From NCBI RefSeq assembly GCF_029952955.1, contig NZ_JASATX010000001.1:186001-250000 (forward strand): a stretch of DNA of 64,000 nt, read 5' to 3'. The notes beneath the pieces are model-generated. The model ran no database searches, was not told where the DNA came from, and worked only from the letters and a program-made list of their open reading frames with translations. Positions 1-9,070 of this stretch are shown here, piece after piece. A program made the translations under genes and the position numbers. The first letter of the stretch is position 1, and the number at the start of each line of letters is the position of its first letter. This DNA is from Ruicaihuangia caeni (GTDB lineage Bacteria > Actinomycetota > Actinomycetes > Actinomycetales > Microbacteriaceae).

Positions 1-1155
1 GAGGAGTTCCTGCACCCCACCGAGGTCGGCGAAGACACCTTCGTGCGCTCGGCCGGGGGATACGCGGCCAACGTGGAGGCCTACCAGACGCCCGCGTCCG
101 AGGCGCTCCCGATCGACGGGCAACCTGAGCCGATCGTCGTCGATACCCCCGACTCGAGCACGATCCTCGGGCTCATCGATGAGCTCAACACCAATCAGGC
201 ACGCACCGACCGCGCATGGCTCGCGTCCGACACGCTGAAGAATGTCGTGCTGGCGCTCACGCACCAAGACGGCTCACGCGAACTCGTCGTCGTCGGGATG
301 CCGGGCGACCGCGAGGTCGACATGAAGCGCGCCGAGGTGGTCTTCGCGCCCGCCGATGTGGAACCGGCATCCGAGTCGGACTTCGCCAAGCACCCGCGGC
401 TCGTGAGGGGCTACCTCGGGCCGTGGACGCCAACTGGGGCCGTGCTCGGCGAGACGTCGAGCAGCGGCATCCGGTACCTGCTCGATCCTCGCGTCGTCGA
501 GGGCACCGCCTGGGTCACCGGCGCGAACGAGCACGGCAAGCACGTGCTGAGCCTCATCGCCGGCCGCGACTTCACCGCCGACGGCGTGGCTGACATCGCG
601 GAGGTGCACGAGGGAGACCCGGCACCGGATGGCTCCGGGCCGATCGAGGCCGCGAGGGGCATGGAGATCGGCCACGTGTTCCAGCTCGGCCGCAAGTACG
701 CCGAGGCGCTCGGGCTGCAGGTGCTCGACGAGAACGGCAAGCTGGTCACCGTCACCATGGGCTCGTACGGCATCGGAGTGACCCGCATCATGGCGGTTCT
801 CGCCGAGACGAACCATGACGACAAGGGGCTCACGTGGCCGGAGCAGGTCGCGCCCTTCGACGTGCACGTGGTCGCAACAGGCAAGGATGCCGCGGTCTAC
901 ACGATCGCCGAAGAGCTCGTTTCGCAGCTGGAGGGCTTCGGACACGATGTGCTGTACGACGATCGCCCGAAGGTGTCACCGGGCGTGAAGTTCGGCGACG
1001 CCGAACTGCTCGGCGTCCCACGAATCGTGATCGTCGGGCGCACGGCCGCTGACGGCATTGTCGAATTGTGGAACCGCCGCACCGGCGAGCGTGAGCAGGT
1101 CGCGATCGCCGACGTCGTGAGCCGGCTCTCTGCGGCAGAAGCGAGCGCGAACTAG
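1..1155 (+). CDS. proS: Prolyl-tRNA synthetase, C-terminal part (5' end outside window)
   Basis: The open frame runs from the first base of the window with no start, so the gene is cut at its 5' end. It would charge tRNA-Pro with proline in the cytoplasm. The visible 384 residues carry part of the inserted editing domain typical of bacterial-type ProS. They continue into class II motif 3 ([12 protein letters not shown]) and a C-terminal anticodon-binding domain beginning near APFDVHVV. The TAG stop overlaps the stop of the convergent gene, both lying within the palindrome CTAG at 1152-1155. Identity is firm; only the missing N-terminus is uncertain. Confidence 0.95.
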   Translation, partial: EEFLHPTEVGEDTFVRSAGGYAANVEAYQTPASEALPIDGQPEPIVVDTPDSSTILGLIDELNTNQARTDRAWLASDTLKNVVLALTHQDGSRELVVVGMPGDREVDMKRAEVVFAPADVEPASESDFAKHPRLVRGYLGPWTPTGAVLGETSSSGIRYLLDPRVVEGTAWVTGANEHGKHVLSLIAGRDFTADGVADIAEVHEGDPAPDGSGPIEAARGMEIGHVFQLGRKYAEALGLQVLDENGKLVTVTMGSYGIGVTRIMAVLAETNHDDKGLTWPEQVAPFDVHVVATGKDAAVYTIAEELVSQLEGFGHDVLYDDRPKVSPGVKFGDAELLGVPRIVIVGRTAADGIVELWNRRTGEREQVAIADVVSRLSAAEASAN

Positions 1156-1478
1156 GCTGTGCCGGCCGCGCCGTCCATGCGTTCGACCTGAGGAGTCTGC
1201 CTCGCCTCCACAGGGCCGGCCGGTGCTAGCGCCGTTGCCGAATTGATCTTGGCGATCACGATCGAGACGCCGACGAACACGGCTCCCAGTGGAATGCCGA
1301 TCTGGGCGACCGCCTGTATGGCGAAGTCGATCACTGTGTACTCGATCGGCCTATCCCAGAGGGCGTTCGATAGCGCCACTGTGACTGCGCCGGCGAAGTA
1401 GCGAGCAACCATGGCGAGAGCGATCAGCGCAATGCCGACAGAGCGGACTGTCCTGACCTCAGCGATCATGTGCGCCAT
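1152..1478 (-). CDS. Small membrane protein of unknown function
   Basis: This 108-residue protein has two hydrophobic segments, about residues 14-38 and 55-77, separated by a short polar loop (WDRPIEYTV), and a polar C-terminus. The ATG at 1478 is preceded by a GGGAG Shine-Dalgarno-like stretch. A longer reading of the same frame would run antisense into nusA and is not credible. It is convergent with proS and divergent from nusA, occupying the place where rimP is often found. No family was recognised. A role in translation is not implied. Confidence 0.7.
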   Translation of the reverse strand: MAHMIAEVRTVRSVGIALIALAMVARYFAGAVTVALSNALWDRPIEYTVIDFAIQAVAQIGIPLGAVFVGVSIVIAKINSATALAPAGPVEARQTPQVERMDGAAGTA

Positions 1479-1541
1479 ACCACTCCCTGCTTTGGGTCGC
1501 CGTGCGTCACACCGTATTTCTCGCGGGGGTGAAAGTCGAGC

Positions 1542-1563
1542 ACCGGATGCGGCGGCATCCGGT
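1542..1563. repeat. Perfect inverted repeat upstream of nusA
   Basis: Arms ACCGGATGC (1542-1550) and GCATCCGGT (1555-1563) flank the loop GGCG. The hairpin sits about 90 bp before the nusA start and just before a possible -10 box (TAGAAT, 1568-1573). It could be an operator or part of the leader. The arms also contain the over-represented window word, so it may be partly a by-product of that. Confidence 0.5.
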
Positions 1564-1650
1564 GTCGTAGAATGATGCGTTCCGGTGCGGCGCCGTGCCG
1601 GGTCGGGTGCGGAAGCGCACCCGCTGAGATCTGAATATTGGAGGCCCTCG

Positions 1651-2682
1651 GTGGAGATTGACCTGAGCGTGCTGCGCACGATCGAGCGCGAGCGTGAGAT
1701 CCCTTTCGAAGAGCTCGTGAGCATCATCGAGCAGGCCATCCTGACGGCGTACCTCAAGCACACCTCGGCCGGTGAGCCGCACCCGCACGACGAGCATGCG
1801 GCGGGCCAGCACGGCCACGGCGAGCACGGCGGTCGCGCGCGGGTCGAGCTCGACCGCAAGACCGGCCATGTCACGGTGTACGTTCCCGAGCTCGACGACG
1901 AGGGCAACCAGATCGGCGAGGCCGTCGACAGCCCGAGCGACTTCGGTCGAATCGCCGCATCGGCGGCGAAGCAGGTGATCAACCAGCGCCTGCGAGACAT
2001 CGCCGACGACGCGGTGTTCGGCGAGTTCCGCGGTCGCGAGGGCGACATCGTGGCGGGCGTCATCCAGCAGGGACCGAACCCGCGCATGATCCACATCGAC
2101 CTCGGCACCATCGAGGCGATCCTGCCTCCCGAGGAGCAGGTGCCCGGCGAGGACTACACCCACGGCACCCGCCTGCGCGTCTATGTGACGAGCGTGACCA
2201 AGGGCCTCAAGGGGCCTTCGATCACCGTCTCTCGCACGCACCCCGCTCTGGTGCGCAAGCTCTTCGCCCTCGAGGTGCCTGAGATCGCGAACGGTGTCGT
2301 CGAGATCGCCTCGCTCGCTCGGGAAGCCGGGCACCGCACCAAGATCGCGGTGCGCGCGCTCGAGCCGGGAGTCAACGCGAAGGGCGCCTGCATCGGCGAA
2401 CTCGGCCAGCGCGTGCGTGCGGTGACCGCCGAGCTCAACAACGAGAAGATCGACATCGTCGATTACTCCGACGACCTCGCCACCTTCGTCGCGAACGCGC
2501 TCTCGCCCGCCAAGGTCACGAGCGCCTTCGTCATCGACGAGGGTCTGAAGGCCGTGCGCGCCCTGGTGCCCGACTACCAGCTCTCGTTGGCGATCGGCAA
2601 GGAGGGCCAGAACGCTCGACTGGCCGCGAAGCTCACCGGTGCGCGCATCGACATCCAGCCCGACAGCGTGCTCGACGACTGA
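1651..2682 (+). CDS. nusA: Transcription termination/antitermination factor NusA
   Basis: NusA binds RNA polymerase and nascent RNA and modulates pausing, termination and rRNA antitermination. The 343 residues contain the N-terminal polymerase-binding domain, an S1 domain (about 130-200) and two KH domains ending in the conserved segment around [20 protein letters not shown]. The GTG at 1651 is chosen because homology starts at [17 protein letters not shown] and a GGAG lies about 7 nt upstream; the upstream in-frame extension is not NusA-like. Residues 37-59 form a His-rich insert with seven histidines inside the N-terminal domain. rnpM and infB follow on the same strand, the usual operon order, but no rimP precedes it. 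Confidence 0.96.
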   Translation: MEIDLSVLRTIEREREIPFEELVSIIEQAILTAYLKHTSAGEPHPHDEHAAGQHGHGEHGGRARVELDRKTGHVTVYVPELDDEGNQIGEAVDSPSDFGRIAASAAKQVINQRLRDIADDAVFGEFRGREGDIVAGVIQQGPNPRMIHIDLGTIEAILPPEEQVPGEDYTHGTRLRVYVTSVTKGLKGPSITVSRTHPALVRKLFALEVPEIANGVVEIASLAREAGHRTKIAVRALEPGVNAKGACIGELGQRVRAVTAELNNEKIDIVDYSDDLATFVANALSPAKVTSAFVIDEGLKAVRALVPDYQLSLAIGKEGQNARLAAKLTGARIDIQPDSVLDD

Positions 2683-2745
2683 TCGCGCTCCTGACATCAC
2701 GCCCCGCGCCCGGAGCGGACCGACTCTCAGGAGAGGGGGAGTAGG

Positions 2746-2997
2746 ATGGAGCCCGTCAGAACTTGCCTGGGGTGCCGACAACGCGCTCCGCGTTCCTCGC
2801 TTCTGAGGGTCGTGGCGCGAGATGGAGAGGTCGTGGCGGATGCCGCGGCCGTGCTCCCCGGGAGGGGTGCGTGGGTTCATCCCACGCGTGCCTGCATCGA
2901 CACGGCGGTGAAACGCAACGCTTTCGGGCGGGCGCTTCGAGCGGGTCGAGCGGTGCAACCCTCGGAAGCGCTGATCAACCTCAGCATCAACGAATAG
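2746..2997 (+). CDS. rnpM: RnpM/YlxR family RNA-binding protein
   Basis: This 83-residue basic protein has the N-terminal CLGCR signature and the GRGAWVHP segment of the YlxR family. Family members bind RNA, and in Bacillus YlxR (RnpM) has been linked to modulation of RNase P; here that role is by family only. The ATG at 2746 has a strong purine-rich ribosome site (AGGAGAGGGGGAG). It lies 63 bp after nusA and 103 bp before infB, and is very probably co-transcribed with them. Confidence 0.9.
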   Translation: MEPVRTCLGCRQRAPRSSLLRVVARDGEVVADAAAVLPGRGAWVHPTRACIDTAVKRNAFGRALRAGRAVQPSEALINLSINE

Positions 2998-3100
2998 ACA
3001 GGCTGAATGGCAATGGACAACTCATGAGCGGCTCGAAATGAGACCCGTCCACCACTAATGTCTGCGCCCCTGTCGGGTCGCGGACCCAGACAGGAGAACT

Positions 3101-5803
3101 GTGGCGAATCCACGCGTGCACGAGATCGCGAGCGAACTCGGCATCGACAGCAAGACTGCCCTTGAGAAGCTCAAGGAGCTGGGCGAGTTCGTAAAGGGAC
3201 CGTCCTCCAGCATCGCGCCCCCGGTTGCGCGACGGCTGCGCGCCGCCTTCGAGAAGGACGGCATCAAGGCGCCCGAGAAGAAGGCCGCGCCCAAGGCCCC
3301 GGCCCCGGCCCCGAAGCCCGCTTCGAAGCCGGCTGCGCCGGTCGCCGAGGCGTCCGCTGAGCAGCAGCCCGCACCCAAGTCGGTCGCCGAGCGACAGGCC
3401 GAGGCAGCGGCGGCGGCCAAGGCCGCCGGCGAGCCGACTCCGGCGCAGCCCGGCCCGGCGGCTCCTGCCGCGGGCGGCCCGAAGCCCGGTGCTCAGGCGG
3501 CGCCCCGACCCGGTGCGCCGCGCCCCGGCAACAACCCGTACAGCAGCAACCAGGGCATGCCTCGTCCGGGCGGACCCCGCCCCGGCAACAACCCCTTCGC
3601 GTCGACCCAGGGCATGGCCCGGCCGACCCCGAACTCGATCCCTCGCCCGGCAGCGCCTCGTCCGGGTGCGCCCCGCCCGGGTGCTCCTCGTCCCGGCGCT
3701 CCGCGGCCCGGCGGCTTCCGCCCCGGCCAGCCCGGTGGTGCTCAGCACCAGCAGCGTCAGCGTCCCGGTGGCGGCGGTCCGGGTGCCGGTGGCCCCGGTG
3801 CCGGTGGCGGCTTCCGTCCGGCTGGCGGCTTTGCCGGTCGCCCCGGCGGTGGCGGCCGTGGCCGTGGCAGCACGGCAGGTGCGTTCGGCCGCGGTGGCGG
3901 CAAGAGCAAGGCGCGCAAGTCGAAGCGCACGAAGCGCCAAGAGTTCGAGATGCGTCAAGCGCCGTCGCTCGGCGGGGTCAGCGTTCCCCGCGGTGACGGC
4001 AGCACCATCATCCGCATGCGTCGCGGCGCATCGATCTCCGACTTCGCCGAGAAGATCGACGCCAGCCCTGCGAACCTCGTGACCGTGCTGTTCCACCTCG
4101 GTGAGATGGCCACGGCGACCGAGTCGCTCGATGAGGCGACCTTCGAGGTGCTCGGCGACGAGCTCGGCTACAAGATCCAGATCGTCTCGCCTGAAGACGA
4201 AGACCGCGAGCTGCTCGAGACCTTCGACATCGACCTCGAGCAGGAGCTCGAAGACGAAGATGACTCGGTGCTCGAGATCCGTCCGCCGGTCGTCACCGTC
4301 ATGGGTCACGTCGACCACGGTAAGACCCGACTGCTCGACGCGATCCGTCAGGCGAACGTGGGCGCCGGCGAGGCCGGTGGCATCACCCAGCACATCGGTG
4401 CATACCAGGTATGGACCGAGCACGACGACATCGAGCGCGCGCTGACCTTCATCGACACCCCCGGTCACGAGGCGTTCACCGCCATGCGTGCCCGTGGTGC
4501 GCAGGTCACCGACATCGCGATCCTCGTGGTCGCGGCCGACGACGGCATCATGCCCCAGACGGTTGAGGCGCTGAACCACGCCCAGGCCGCAGGCGTGCCG
4601 ATCGTGGTCGCAGTGAACAAGATCGACAAGCCTGAGGCCAACCCGGCCAAGGTGCGCCAGCAGCTCACTGAGTACGGCCTCGTGGCCGAGGAGTACGGCG
4701 GCGACGTCATGTTCGTCGACGTGTCGGCGAAGAACAACGTCGGCATCACCGAGCTCCTCGACGCGGTGCTGCTCACCGCTGACGCCGGTCTCGACCTGCG
4801 CGCGAACCCCGACAAGGCGGCGCGCGGTATCGCGATCGAAGCGAAGCTCGACAAGGGCCGCGGTTCCGTCGCAACGGTGCTCATCCAGTCGGGAACGCTG
4901 CGAGTCGGCGACGCGATCGTCGCCGGAACGGCCTACGGCCGCGTACGCGCGATGCTCGACGAGAACGGCGACGCGGTCGACGAAGCTCGTCCGTCGCGTC
5001 CCGTGCAGGTGCAGGGCCTCTCGAGCGTGCCGCGCGCCGGCGACACCTTCATCGTCACCGATGAAGACCGCACCGCGCGTCAGATCGCCGAGAAGCGCGA
5101 AGCCGTCGAGCGCAACGCACAGCTGGCGAAGGCCCGCAAGCGCATCAGCCTCGAGGACTTCACCCGTGCACTCGAAGAGGGCAAGGTCGAGTCGCTCAAC
5201 CTCATCATCAAGGGTGACGTGTCGGGTGCCGTCGAGGCGCTCGAGGAGTCGCTCATGAAGATCGAGGTCGACGAGAGCGTTCAGCTCCGCATCCTGCACC
5301 GCGGTGTCGGTGCGGTGACGGAGTCCGACATCGACCTCGCGACCATCGACAACGCGATCGTGATCGGCTTCAACGTCCGCCCCGACGTCAAGGCCCGCGA
5401 GCGCGCTGCGCGCGAGGGTGTCGATGTGCGTTTCTACTCGGTCATCTACTCGGCCCTCGAAGACATCGAGAACTCGCTCAAGGGCATGCTCAAGCCCGAG
5501 TATGAGGAAGTCCAGTCGGGCGTGGCCGAGATCCGCGAGGTCTTCCACTCGTCGAAGGTCGGCAACATCGCCGGTGTGATCGTCCGTTCGGGCACGATCA
5601 CGCGCAACGCCAAGGCGCGCGTCATCCGCGATGGCGTCGTGCTGGCCGACGGTCTGGCGATCGAGTCGCTGCGCCGGTTCAAGGACGATGTCACCGAGGT
5701 CCGCGAGGGCTTCGAGTGCGGTATCGGTCTGGGCAAGTTCAACGACATCCGCATCGGCGACGAGATCGAGACGATCGAGCTCAAGGAGAAGCCGCGGGTC
5801 TGA
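3101..5803 (+). CDS. infB: Translation initiation factor IF-2
   Basis: IF-2 is the GTPase that delivers initiator tRNA to the 30S subunit. The 900-residue protein starts at GTG 3101 after AGGAGAACT. Residues 1-40 form the IF2 N-terminal domain. Residues 50-280 are a low-complexity Pro/Ala/Gly/Arg linker with repeated PRPGAPRPG units, as usual in actinobacteria. The G domain starts near residue 400 with GHVDHGKT (G1), DTPGHEAF (G3) and NKID (G4), followed by the beta-barrel and C-terminal initiator-tRNA-binding domains. Little of the GGATGCCG word seen elsewhere occurs in this gene. Confidence 0.98.
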   Translation: MANPRVHEIASELGIDSKTALEKLKELGEFVKGPSSSIAPPVARRLRAAFEKDGIKAPEKKAAPKAPAPAPKPASKPAAPVAEASAEQQPAPKSVAERQAEAAAAAKAAGEPTPAQPGPAAPAAGGPKPGAQAAPRPGAPRPGNNPYSSNQGMPRPGGPRPGNNPFASTQGMARPTPNSIPRPAAPRPGAPRPGAPRPGAPRPGGFRPGQPGGAQHQQRQRPGGGGPGAGGPGAGGGFRPAGGFAGRPGGGGRGRGSTAGAFGRGGGKSKARKSKRTKRQEFEMRQAPSLGGVSVPRGDGSTIIRMRRGASISDFAEKIDASPANLVTVLFHLGEMATATESLDEATFEVLGDELGYKIQIVSPEDEDRELLETFDIDLEQELEDEDDSVLEIRPPVVTVMGHVDHGKTRLLDAIRQANVGAGEAGGITQHIGAYQVWTEHDDIERALTFIDTPGHEAFTAMRARGAQVTDIAILVVAADDGIMPQTVEALNHAQAAGVPIVVAVNKIDKPEANPAKVRQQLTEYGLVAEEYGGDVMFVDVSAKNNVGITELLDAVLLTADAGLDLRANPDKAARGIAIEAKLDKGRGSVATVLIQSGTLRVGDAIVAGTAYGRVRAMLDENGDAVDEARPSRPVQVQGLSSVPRAGDTFIVTDEDRTARQIAEKREAVERNAQLAKARKRISLEDFTRALEEGKVESLNLIIKGDVSGAVEALEESLMKIEVDESVQLRILHRGVGAVTESDIDLATIDNAIVIGFNVRPDVKARERAAREGVDVRFYSVIYSALEDIENSLKGMLKPEYEEVQSGVAEIREVFHSSKVGNIAGVIVRSGTITRNAKARVIRDGVVLADGLAIESLRRFKDDVTEVREGFECGIGLGKFNDIRIGDEIETIELKEKPRV

Positions 5804-5830
5804 TCCGCGACTTCACCGCACGGATGCCTG

Positions 5831-5872
5831 GGGCGCCGGATGCTGGCCGACAACGGTCCGCATCCGGCGCCC
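5831..5872 (+). terminator. Strong hairpin between infB and rbfA
   Basis: Arms GGGCGCCGGATGC (5831-5843) and GCATCCGGCGCCC (5860-5872) form a perfect 13-bp stem with a 16-nt loop, 27 nt after the infB stop. No T-run follows, so it could be a U-less terminator, an RNA-processing site or an attenuator before rbfA. Confidence 0.55.
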
Positions 5873-5926
5873 GCCGTCTGCCCGCAACCGCGCGGGCACA
5901 TACTTTCGTAACGGGAGGAGAGAGCC

Positions 5927-6571
5927 ATGGCTGATCCCCAGCGGGCCAGGAAGCTGGCCGACCGCATCAAAGAGGTCGTCGCTCGTCGCATCGATCGAGG
6001 CTTGAAAGACCCCCGCCTCGGCTTCGTGACGATCACCGACGTGCGCGTGACCGGCGATCTGCAGCACGCATCGATCTTCTACACCGTCTACGGCACCGAC
6101 CAGGAGCGCGCCGACACGGCAGCGGCGCTGAAGTCGGCCACGGGCATGCTTCGCAGCGAGGTCGGGCGCAACATCACTGCCCGGCTCACGCCGTCGCTCG
6201 AGTTCATCCCCGACGCACTCCCCGAGAACGCCGCGAACATCGACGACCTGCTCGCTCGCGCACAGCAGCAGGATGCCGAGACCCAGCGTCTCGCCGCCTC
6301 GGCCGAGTACGCGGGCGAGGCCGATCCCTACGTCAAGCCTCGCTCTGCAGAGGACGACGACTGGGATGACGACGATGATGACGAGGACGACGACCTGGAC
6401 GAGGACGACGAGGAAGACGACGTCGACGACGACTTTGAAGCCGGAGACGAGCGCGACGACGAGGTGTACGCGACCGACGACCTCGACCCCGACGCTGAGT
6501 TCGACGACGTCAATGACGCGGTCGTAGCGTCTGACGACGACCTCGACCCCGACGCAGACGACAACGACTGA
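5927..6571 (+). CDS. rbfA: Ribosome-binding factor A with long acidic tail
   Basis: RbfA assists late maturation of the 30S subunit and 16S rRNA processing. Residues 1-125 are the RbfA KH-like fold (MADPQRARKLADRIKEVVA onward). The ATG at 5927 has a GGGAGGAGAGAG ribosome site. The last 75 or so residues are almost entirely Asp and Glu, with acidic runs from about residue 142 to the end, making the protein much longer (214 aa) than typical RbfA of about 120-140 aa. It completes the nusA-rnpM-infB-rbfA order, behind a possible attenuator hairpin. Confidence 0.95.
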   Translation: MADPQRARKLADRIKEVVARRIDRGLKDPRLGFVTITDVRVTGDLQHASIFYTVYGTDQERADTAAALKSATGMLRSEVGRNITARLTPSLEFIPDALPENAANIDDLLARAQQQDAETQRLAASAEYAGEADPYVKPRSAEDDDWDDDDDDEDDDLDEDDEEDDVDDDFEAGDERDDEVYATDDLDPDAEFDDVNDAVVASDDDLDPDADDND

Positions 6572-6591
6572 ACCGCCCGCTCAGAGCGGTT
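6571..6591 (+). terminator. Hairpin after rbfA
   Basis: AACCGC (6571-6576) pairs with GCGGTT (6586-6591), with an alternative inner stem CCGCT/AGCGG. It directly follows the rbfA stop in the gap between convergent rbfA and mutY. No T-tract is present, so the terminator call is tentative. Confidence 0.4.
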
Positions 6592-6635
6592 GGCGCAGCG
6601 CGAGGACTGAGCGCAATCGGGCCCGACAGCCGGCC

Positions 6636-6677
6636 CAGGGCAGCCCCCTCAGGGCAGCTCCCTCAGGGCAGCCGTCT
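6636..6677. repeat. Three tandem 14-bp repeats between rbfA and mutY
   Basis: CAGGGCAG recurs with a period of exactly 14 bp at 6636, 6650 and 6664. A further diverged CAGGGCA copy overlaps the mutY stop at 6703. The array lies in the convergent intergenic gap and looks like a slippage-prone minisatellite without an obvious function. Confidence 0.7.
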
Positions 6678-6701
6678 CCGGCGCGCGCTCACCCAGCCCG
6701 C

Positions 6702-7715
6702 TCAGGGCAAGCGGTAGGCGTCGCCCTCTGAGACGGCGAGGCCGTCGCGCACGAGGGTGTCGATCGCGCGCGTGAGCTGTTCGGCATCCGGCCAGGCGCG
6801 TTCGAGTTCGGTTCTCGTCACGGGAATGTCGCTCGCACGCAGCTCGGCCATGACAAGGCCTCGCACCTGGCGATCGCTGCCCTCGAACCGTGCCTGCCCG
6901 CGCGCTCGCGGCCCGTCGTATGCGGGGTAGCCGGCGGCGCGCCAAGCGCAGAGCGCGTTGATGGGGCACCCGTCGCAGCGCGGAGCGCGTGCGGTGCACA
7001 CGATGGCGCCGAGCTCCATGACACCCGCGTTCGTCAGCTGCGCTTGCCTGCGGTCGGTCGGCAGCAAGCGCTCCATGGCCTCGAGGTCGGCGCGGATGCG
7101 GGGTGGCCCCGCCTCGGCGAGACCTGCCACGGCGCGAGCGATGACCCGTCGCACATTCGTGTCGACCACCGGATGCCGCTCACCGAACGCGAAGCTCGCC
7201 ACGGCCCGCGCGGTGTAGTCGCCGACGCCGGGCAGCGCCAGCAGCTGTTCGACGTCGCTCGGCACTTCGCCCCCGTGCCGCTCGGTGATCACCACAGCGG
7301 CTGCGTGCAGGTTCAGCGCCCTGCGCGGGTAGCCGAGCCGATGCCACATGCGCACGGCCTCGCCGGGCGGTTCCGCGGCGAGGGCGGCCGGTGTCGGCCA
7401 GCGATCGAGCCACTCGGCGAGCCGGGGCACGACGCGTGCGACCTGAGTCTGCTGCAGCATCACCTCGCTCACGAGGATGCCCCAGGCGGGGAAGCCCTGC
7501 TCACGCCAGGGCAGCTCGCGGGCGTACTCGCCGAACCAGGCGATGACGGCGTCGGCGATCGCGGCGGCCCGCACAGCGGCATGCTCATCCGCAGGCCCCG
7601 TGATGCGCTCTGTGGCGGCGACTCGCTCTGTGGCGGCGACTCGCTCTGTTGTGGCGACGCGCTCTGTGGTGGCGACTCGCTCTGTGGCGGTGCTGGTCGG
7701 AGGCCGCGTCGTCAT
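6702..7715 (-). CDS. mutY: A/G-specific adenine glycosylase MutY
   Basis: MutY removes adenine mispaired with 8-oxoguanine. The 337-residue protein has Glu84 in SEVMLQQTQV, the helix-hairpin-helix LPGVGDYTARA (161-171), the catalytic Asp185 in VVDTNV, and a [4Fe-4S] cluster loop at Cys240, 247, 250 and 256 (C-X6-C-X2-C-X5-C). The C-terminal NUDIX-like domain of the E. coli enzyme is short or absent, as in many actinobacteria. About residues 8-38 are five copies of a six-residue repeat (ATERVA/T type) encoded by an 18-bp minisatellite and unrelated to the family. The ATG overlaps the panE stop as ATGA, so the two genes are translationally coupled. A downstream start that skips the repeats cannot be excluded. 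Confidence 0.93.
   Translation of the reverse strand: MTTRPPTSTATERVATTERVATTERVAATERVAATERITGPADEHAAVRAAAIADAVIAWFGEYARELPWREQGFPAWGILVSEVMLQQTQVARVVPRLAEWLDRWPTPAALAAEPPGEAVRMWHRLGYPRRALNLHAAAVVITERHGGEVPSDVEQLLALPGVGDYTARAVASFAFGERHPVVDTNVRRVIARAVAGLAEAGPPRIRADLEAMERLLPTDRRQAQLTNAGVMELGAIVCTARAPRCDGCPINALCAWRAAGYPAYDGPRARGQARFEGSDRQVRGLVMAELRASDIPVTRTELERAWPDAEQLTRAIDTLVRDGLAVSEGDAYRLP
7606..7695. repeat. Five tandem 18-bp repeats at the 5' end of mutY
   Basis: Units starting at 7606, 7624, 7642, 7660 and 7678 share the consensus CGCTCTGTGGCGGCGACT with a few substitutions. The 18-bp period keeps the mutY frame open, so copy-number change would alter only the length of the N-terminal tail. 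Confidence 0.9.
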
Positions 7716-8737
7716 CGCAACGGTCCGGTTGCAGCGGTGACCCGGTCGATGACCCGCCGCACTGGGAGGTGCCGACCGGAGGTCTCGACCTCGTGCACGA
7801 GCCGCAGCAGTTCCGTGTTCACCGGAACGGGCACCTCAGTGCCTTGCGCTGCGGCCACTACAGCCCCGTTCAAGAAGTCGATCTCGCTCCGTCGTCCGCG
7901 ACGGATCGACTGCAGCGTCGATCCCGGGTTCGGAGTGGCGCCAAGGTACGCGCGGATGCGAAGCGGCAGCATTTGCCCGAGCGAGAGCGGCGCCCGGGCG
8001 ACGAACGACAATCTGGCGTGGGTGAGGCCGTTGAAGGCCGCGAAGCGCACTCCTCTGGCAAGGCCGACGCGCACCGCCTCACGCATGCTGGCGGTCATGA
8101 TGCGGCGCAGCCCAGCGTGCGAGATGACCTCCTGCACGCTCAGCCCGGTGATCGCGGGGAGCGCGTTCACCTGGTTGACGATCAGCTTGGTCCACTGAGC
8201 GCCTTCGAAGTCGGCGATGACCTCTGCCGGCATACCGGCCGCGTTCAGCGCGGATGCCGCGAGCTCCGCCGCGTCGGCATCCTGTGTGCCTCGGAACGCC
8301 CCCAGCACCGTGTTGGCTGCCGTGGTCACCCGCACATGACCCGGGGCGACGTACGAGGCGGCGATCATCGACAGTGCGCCGACGATGGGGGAGCCGGGGA
8401 GTTGCTCCGCCACCCGTTCCATGCCGCCCAGCCCGTTCTGCAGCACCACGGTCGGAGCGTCGCCGATGGCGCGGGCGTTGTCGCGGGCTGCGGCCTCGGC
8501 ATCCATCGCCTTGGTCGCGATGATCACGAGCTCGGGCTTCGCCTTGAGGGGCAGCGTCTTCGCGGCCGAGACCCGCGCGGTGTACTCGCCCCACGCCCCG
8601 TCCAGCTTCAGGCCGTCGCGGCGGATCGCGGTGAGGTGCTCGCCCCGTGCCGCGACCCAGACCTCGTTGCCGGCTCGCTCGAGCATCGCCGCGATCGCGC
8701 CGCCCATCGCCCCAGCACCGACCACACCGACTCGCAC
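7712..8737 (-). CDS. panE: 2-dehydropantoate 2-reductase (ketopantoate reductase family)
   Basis: This enzyme reduces ketopantoate to pantoate with NADPH in coenzyme A synthesis. The 341-residue product begins with the Rossmann motif VGVVGAGAMGGA. It has the conserved ATKAMD segment and the catalytic-lysine region WTKLIVNQVNALPAI. The GTG at 8737 is chosen because homology begins there and a TAAGCT box ends 7 nt upstream, giving a leaderless start; the frame further upstream encodes nothing family-like. Its stop overlaps the mutY start. Some family members act on other 2-keto acids, so the substrate is inferred. Confidence 0.88.
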   Translation of the reverse strand: MRVGVVGAGAMGGAIAAMLERAGNEVWVAARGEHLTAIRRDGLKLDGAWGEYTARVSAAKTLPLKAKPELVIIATKAMDAEAAARDNARAIGDAPTVVLQNGLGGMERVAEQLPGSPIVGALSMIAASYVAPGHVRVTTAANTVLGAFRGTQDADAAELAASALNAAGMPAEVIADFEGAQWTKLIVNQVNALPAITGLSVQEVISHAGLRRIMTASMREAVRVGLARGVRFAAFNGLTHARLSFVARAPLSLGQMLPLRIRAYLGATPNPGSTLQSIRRGRRSEIDFLNGAVVAAAQGTEVPVPVNTELLRLVHEVETSGRHLPVRRVIDRVTAATGPLR

Positions 8738-8744
8738 GCCAACC

Positions 8745-8750
8745 AGCTTA
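8745..8750 (-). promoter_or_regulatory. Leaderless -10 box of panE
   Basis: TAAGCT on the minus strand ends 7 nt before the GTG at 8737. Confidence 0.5.
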
Positions 8751-8826
8751 GGCAGCCGCGGGCCCGGGGGGCCCTGCCTGTACACCGCACTGCTCCGCTG
8801 CGCCCCGCGGGGGCAGCATCCGCGCC

Positions 8827-8838
8827 ACTTGCGCAAGT
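8827..8838. repeat. Perfect 12-bp palindrome, possible operator
   Basis: ACTTGCGCAAGT is a perfect palindrome in the middle of the panE-truB gap. It could bind a dimeric regulator; no family can be named. Confidence 0.35.
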
Positions 8839-8963
8839 CCGCGCCAGCTGTACGTGGCGCGATTGCGAACAGGTGGCGCGCAAAGAGTCGGGCCGTCCGG
8901 CCGCCCAGCACGGTGCGATGGCACTCGGCGCGCGGGCAGCCCGAGCAACCCGGGCGGATGCCG

Positions 8964-8991
8964 TCACCGGTCACCGGTCACCGGTCACCGG
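8964..8991. repeat. Tandem heptamer array (TCACCGG)4
   Basis: Four perfect head-to-tail copies of TCACCGG, intergenic, about 80 bp before truB. Confidence 0.85.
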
Positions 8992-9058
8992 GCGCGATCG
9001 CGGGCGCCGAGCGCGCGCTGCACCGGTCGCGTGGCGCAGCGACCCCCGCGCGCTGGGG

Positions 9059-9064
9059 TACCGT
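9059..9064 (+). promoter_or_regulatory. Leaderless -10 box of truB
   Basis: TACCGT ends 6 nt before the GTG at 9071. No Shine-Dalgarno is present, so the transcript probably begins at the start codon. Confidence 0.6.
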
Positions 9065-9070
9065 GCAAGG

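Larger units (their letters stand above)
8738..9070. other. Divergent intergenic region between panE and truB
   Basis: No gene is supported in these 333 bp. They hold both leaderless promoters, a GC-rich hairpin near 8750-8780, the perfect 12-bp palindrome ACTTGCGCAAGT (8827-8838), and four tandem copies of TCACCGG at 8964-8991. The palindrome could be an operator. The heptamer array looks like a small slippage repeat. Confidence 0.6.

Noticed and set aside
2987-5548. Very long open frame antisense to infB (over 850 codons)
   Set aside because: It is the mirror of high third-position GC in infB; its sequence is Asp/Arg/His/Leu low complexity with no domain, and infB is certain.
8964-8991. 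TCACCGG tandem array as a CRISPR or iteron-type origin
   Set aside because: Units are 7 bp with no spacers and only four copies; there are no cas or replication genes nearby.
7649-9070. Upstream in-frame extension of truB covering mutY and panE on the opposite strand
   Set aside because: TruB homology begins at 9071 with a properly placed -10 box; the extension is antisense to two firm genes.
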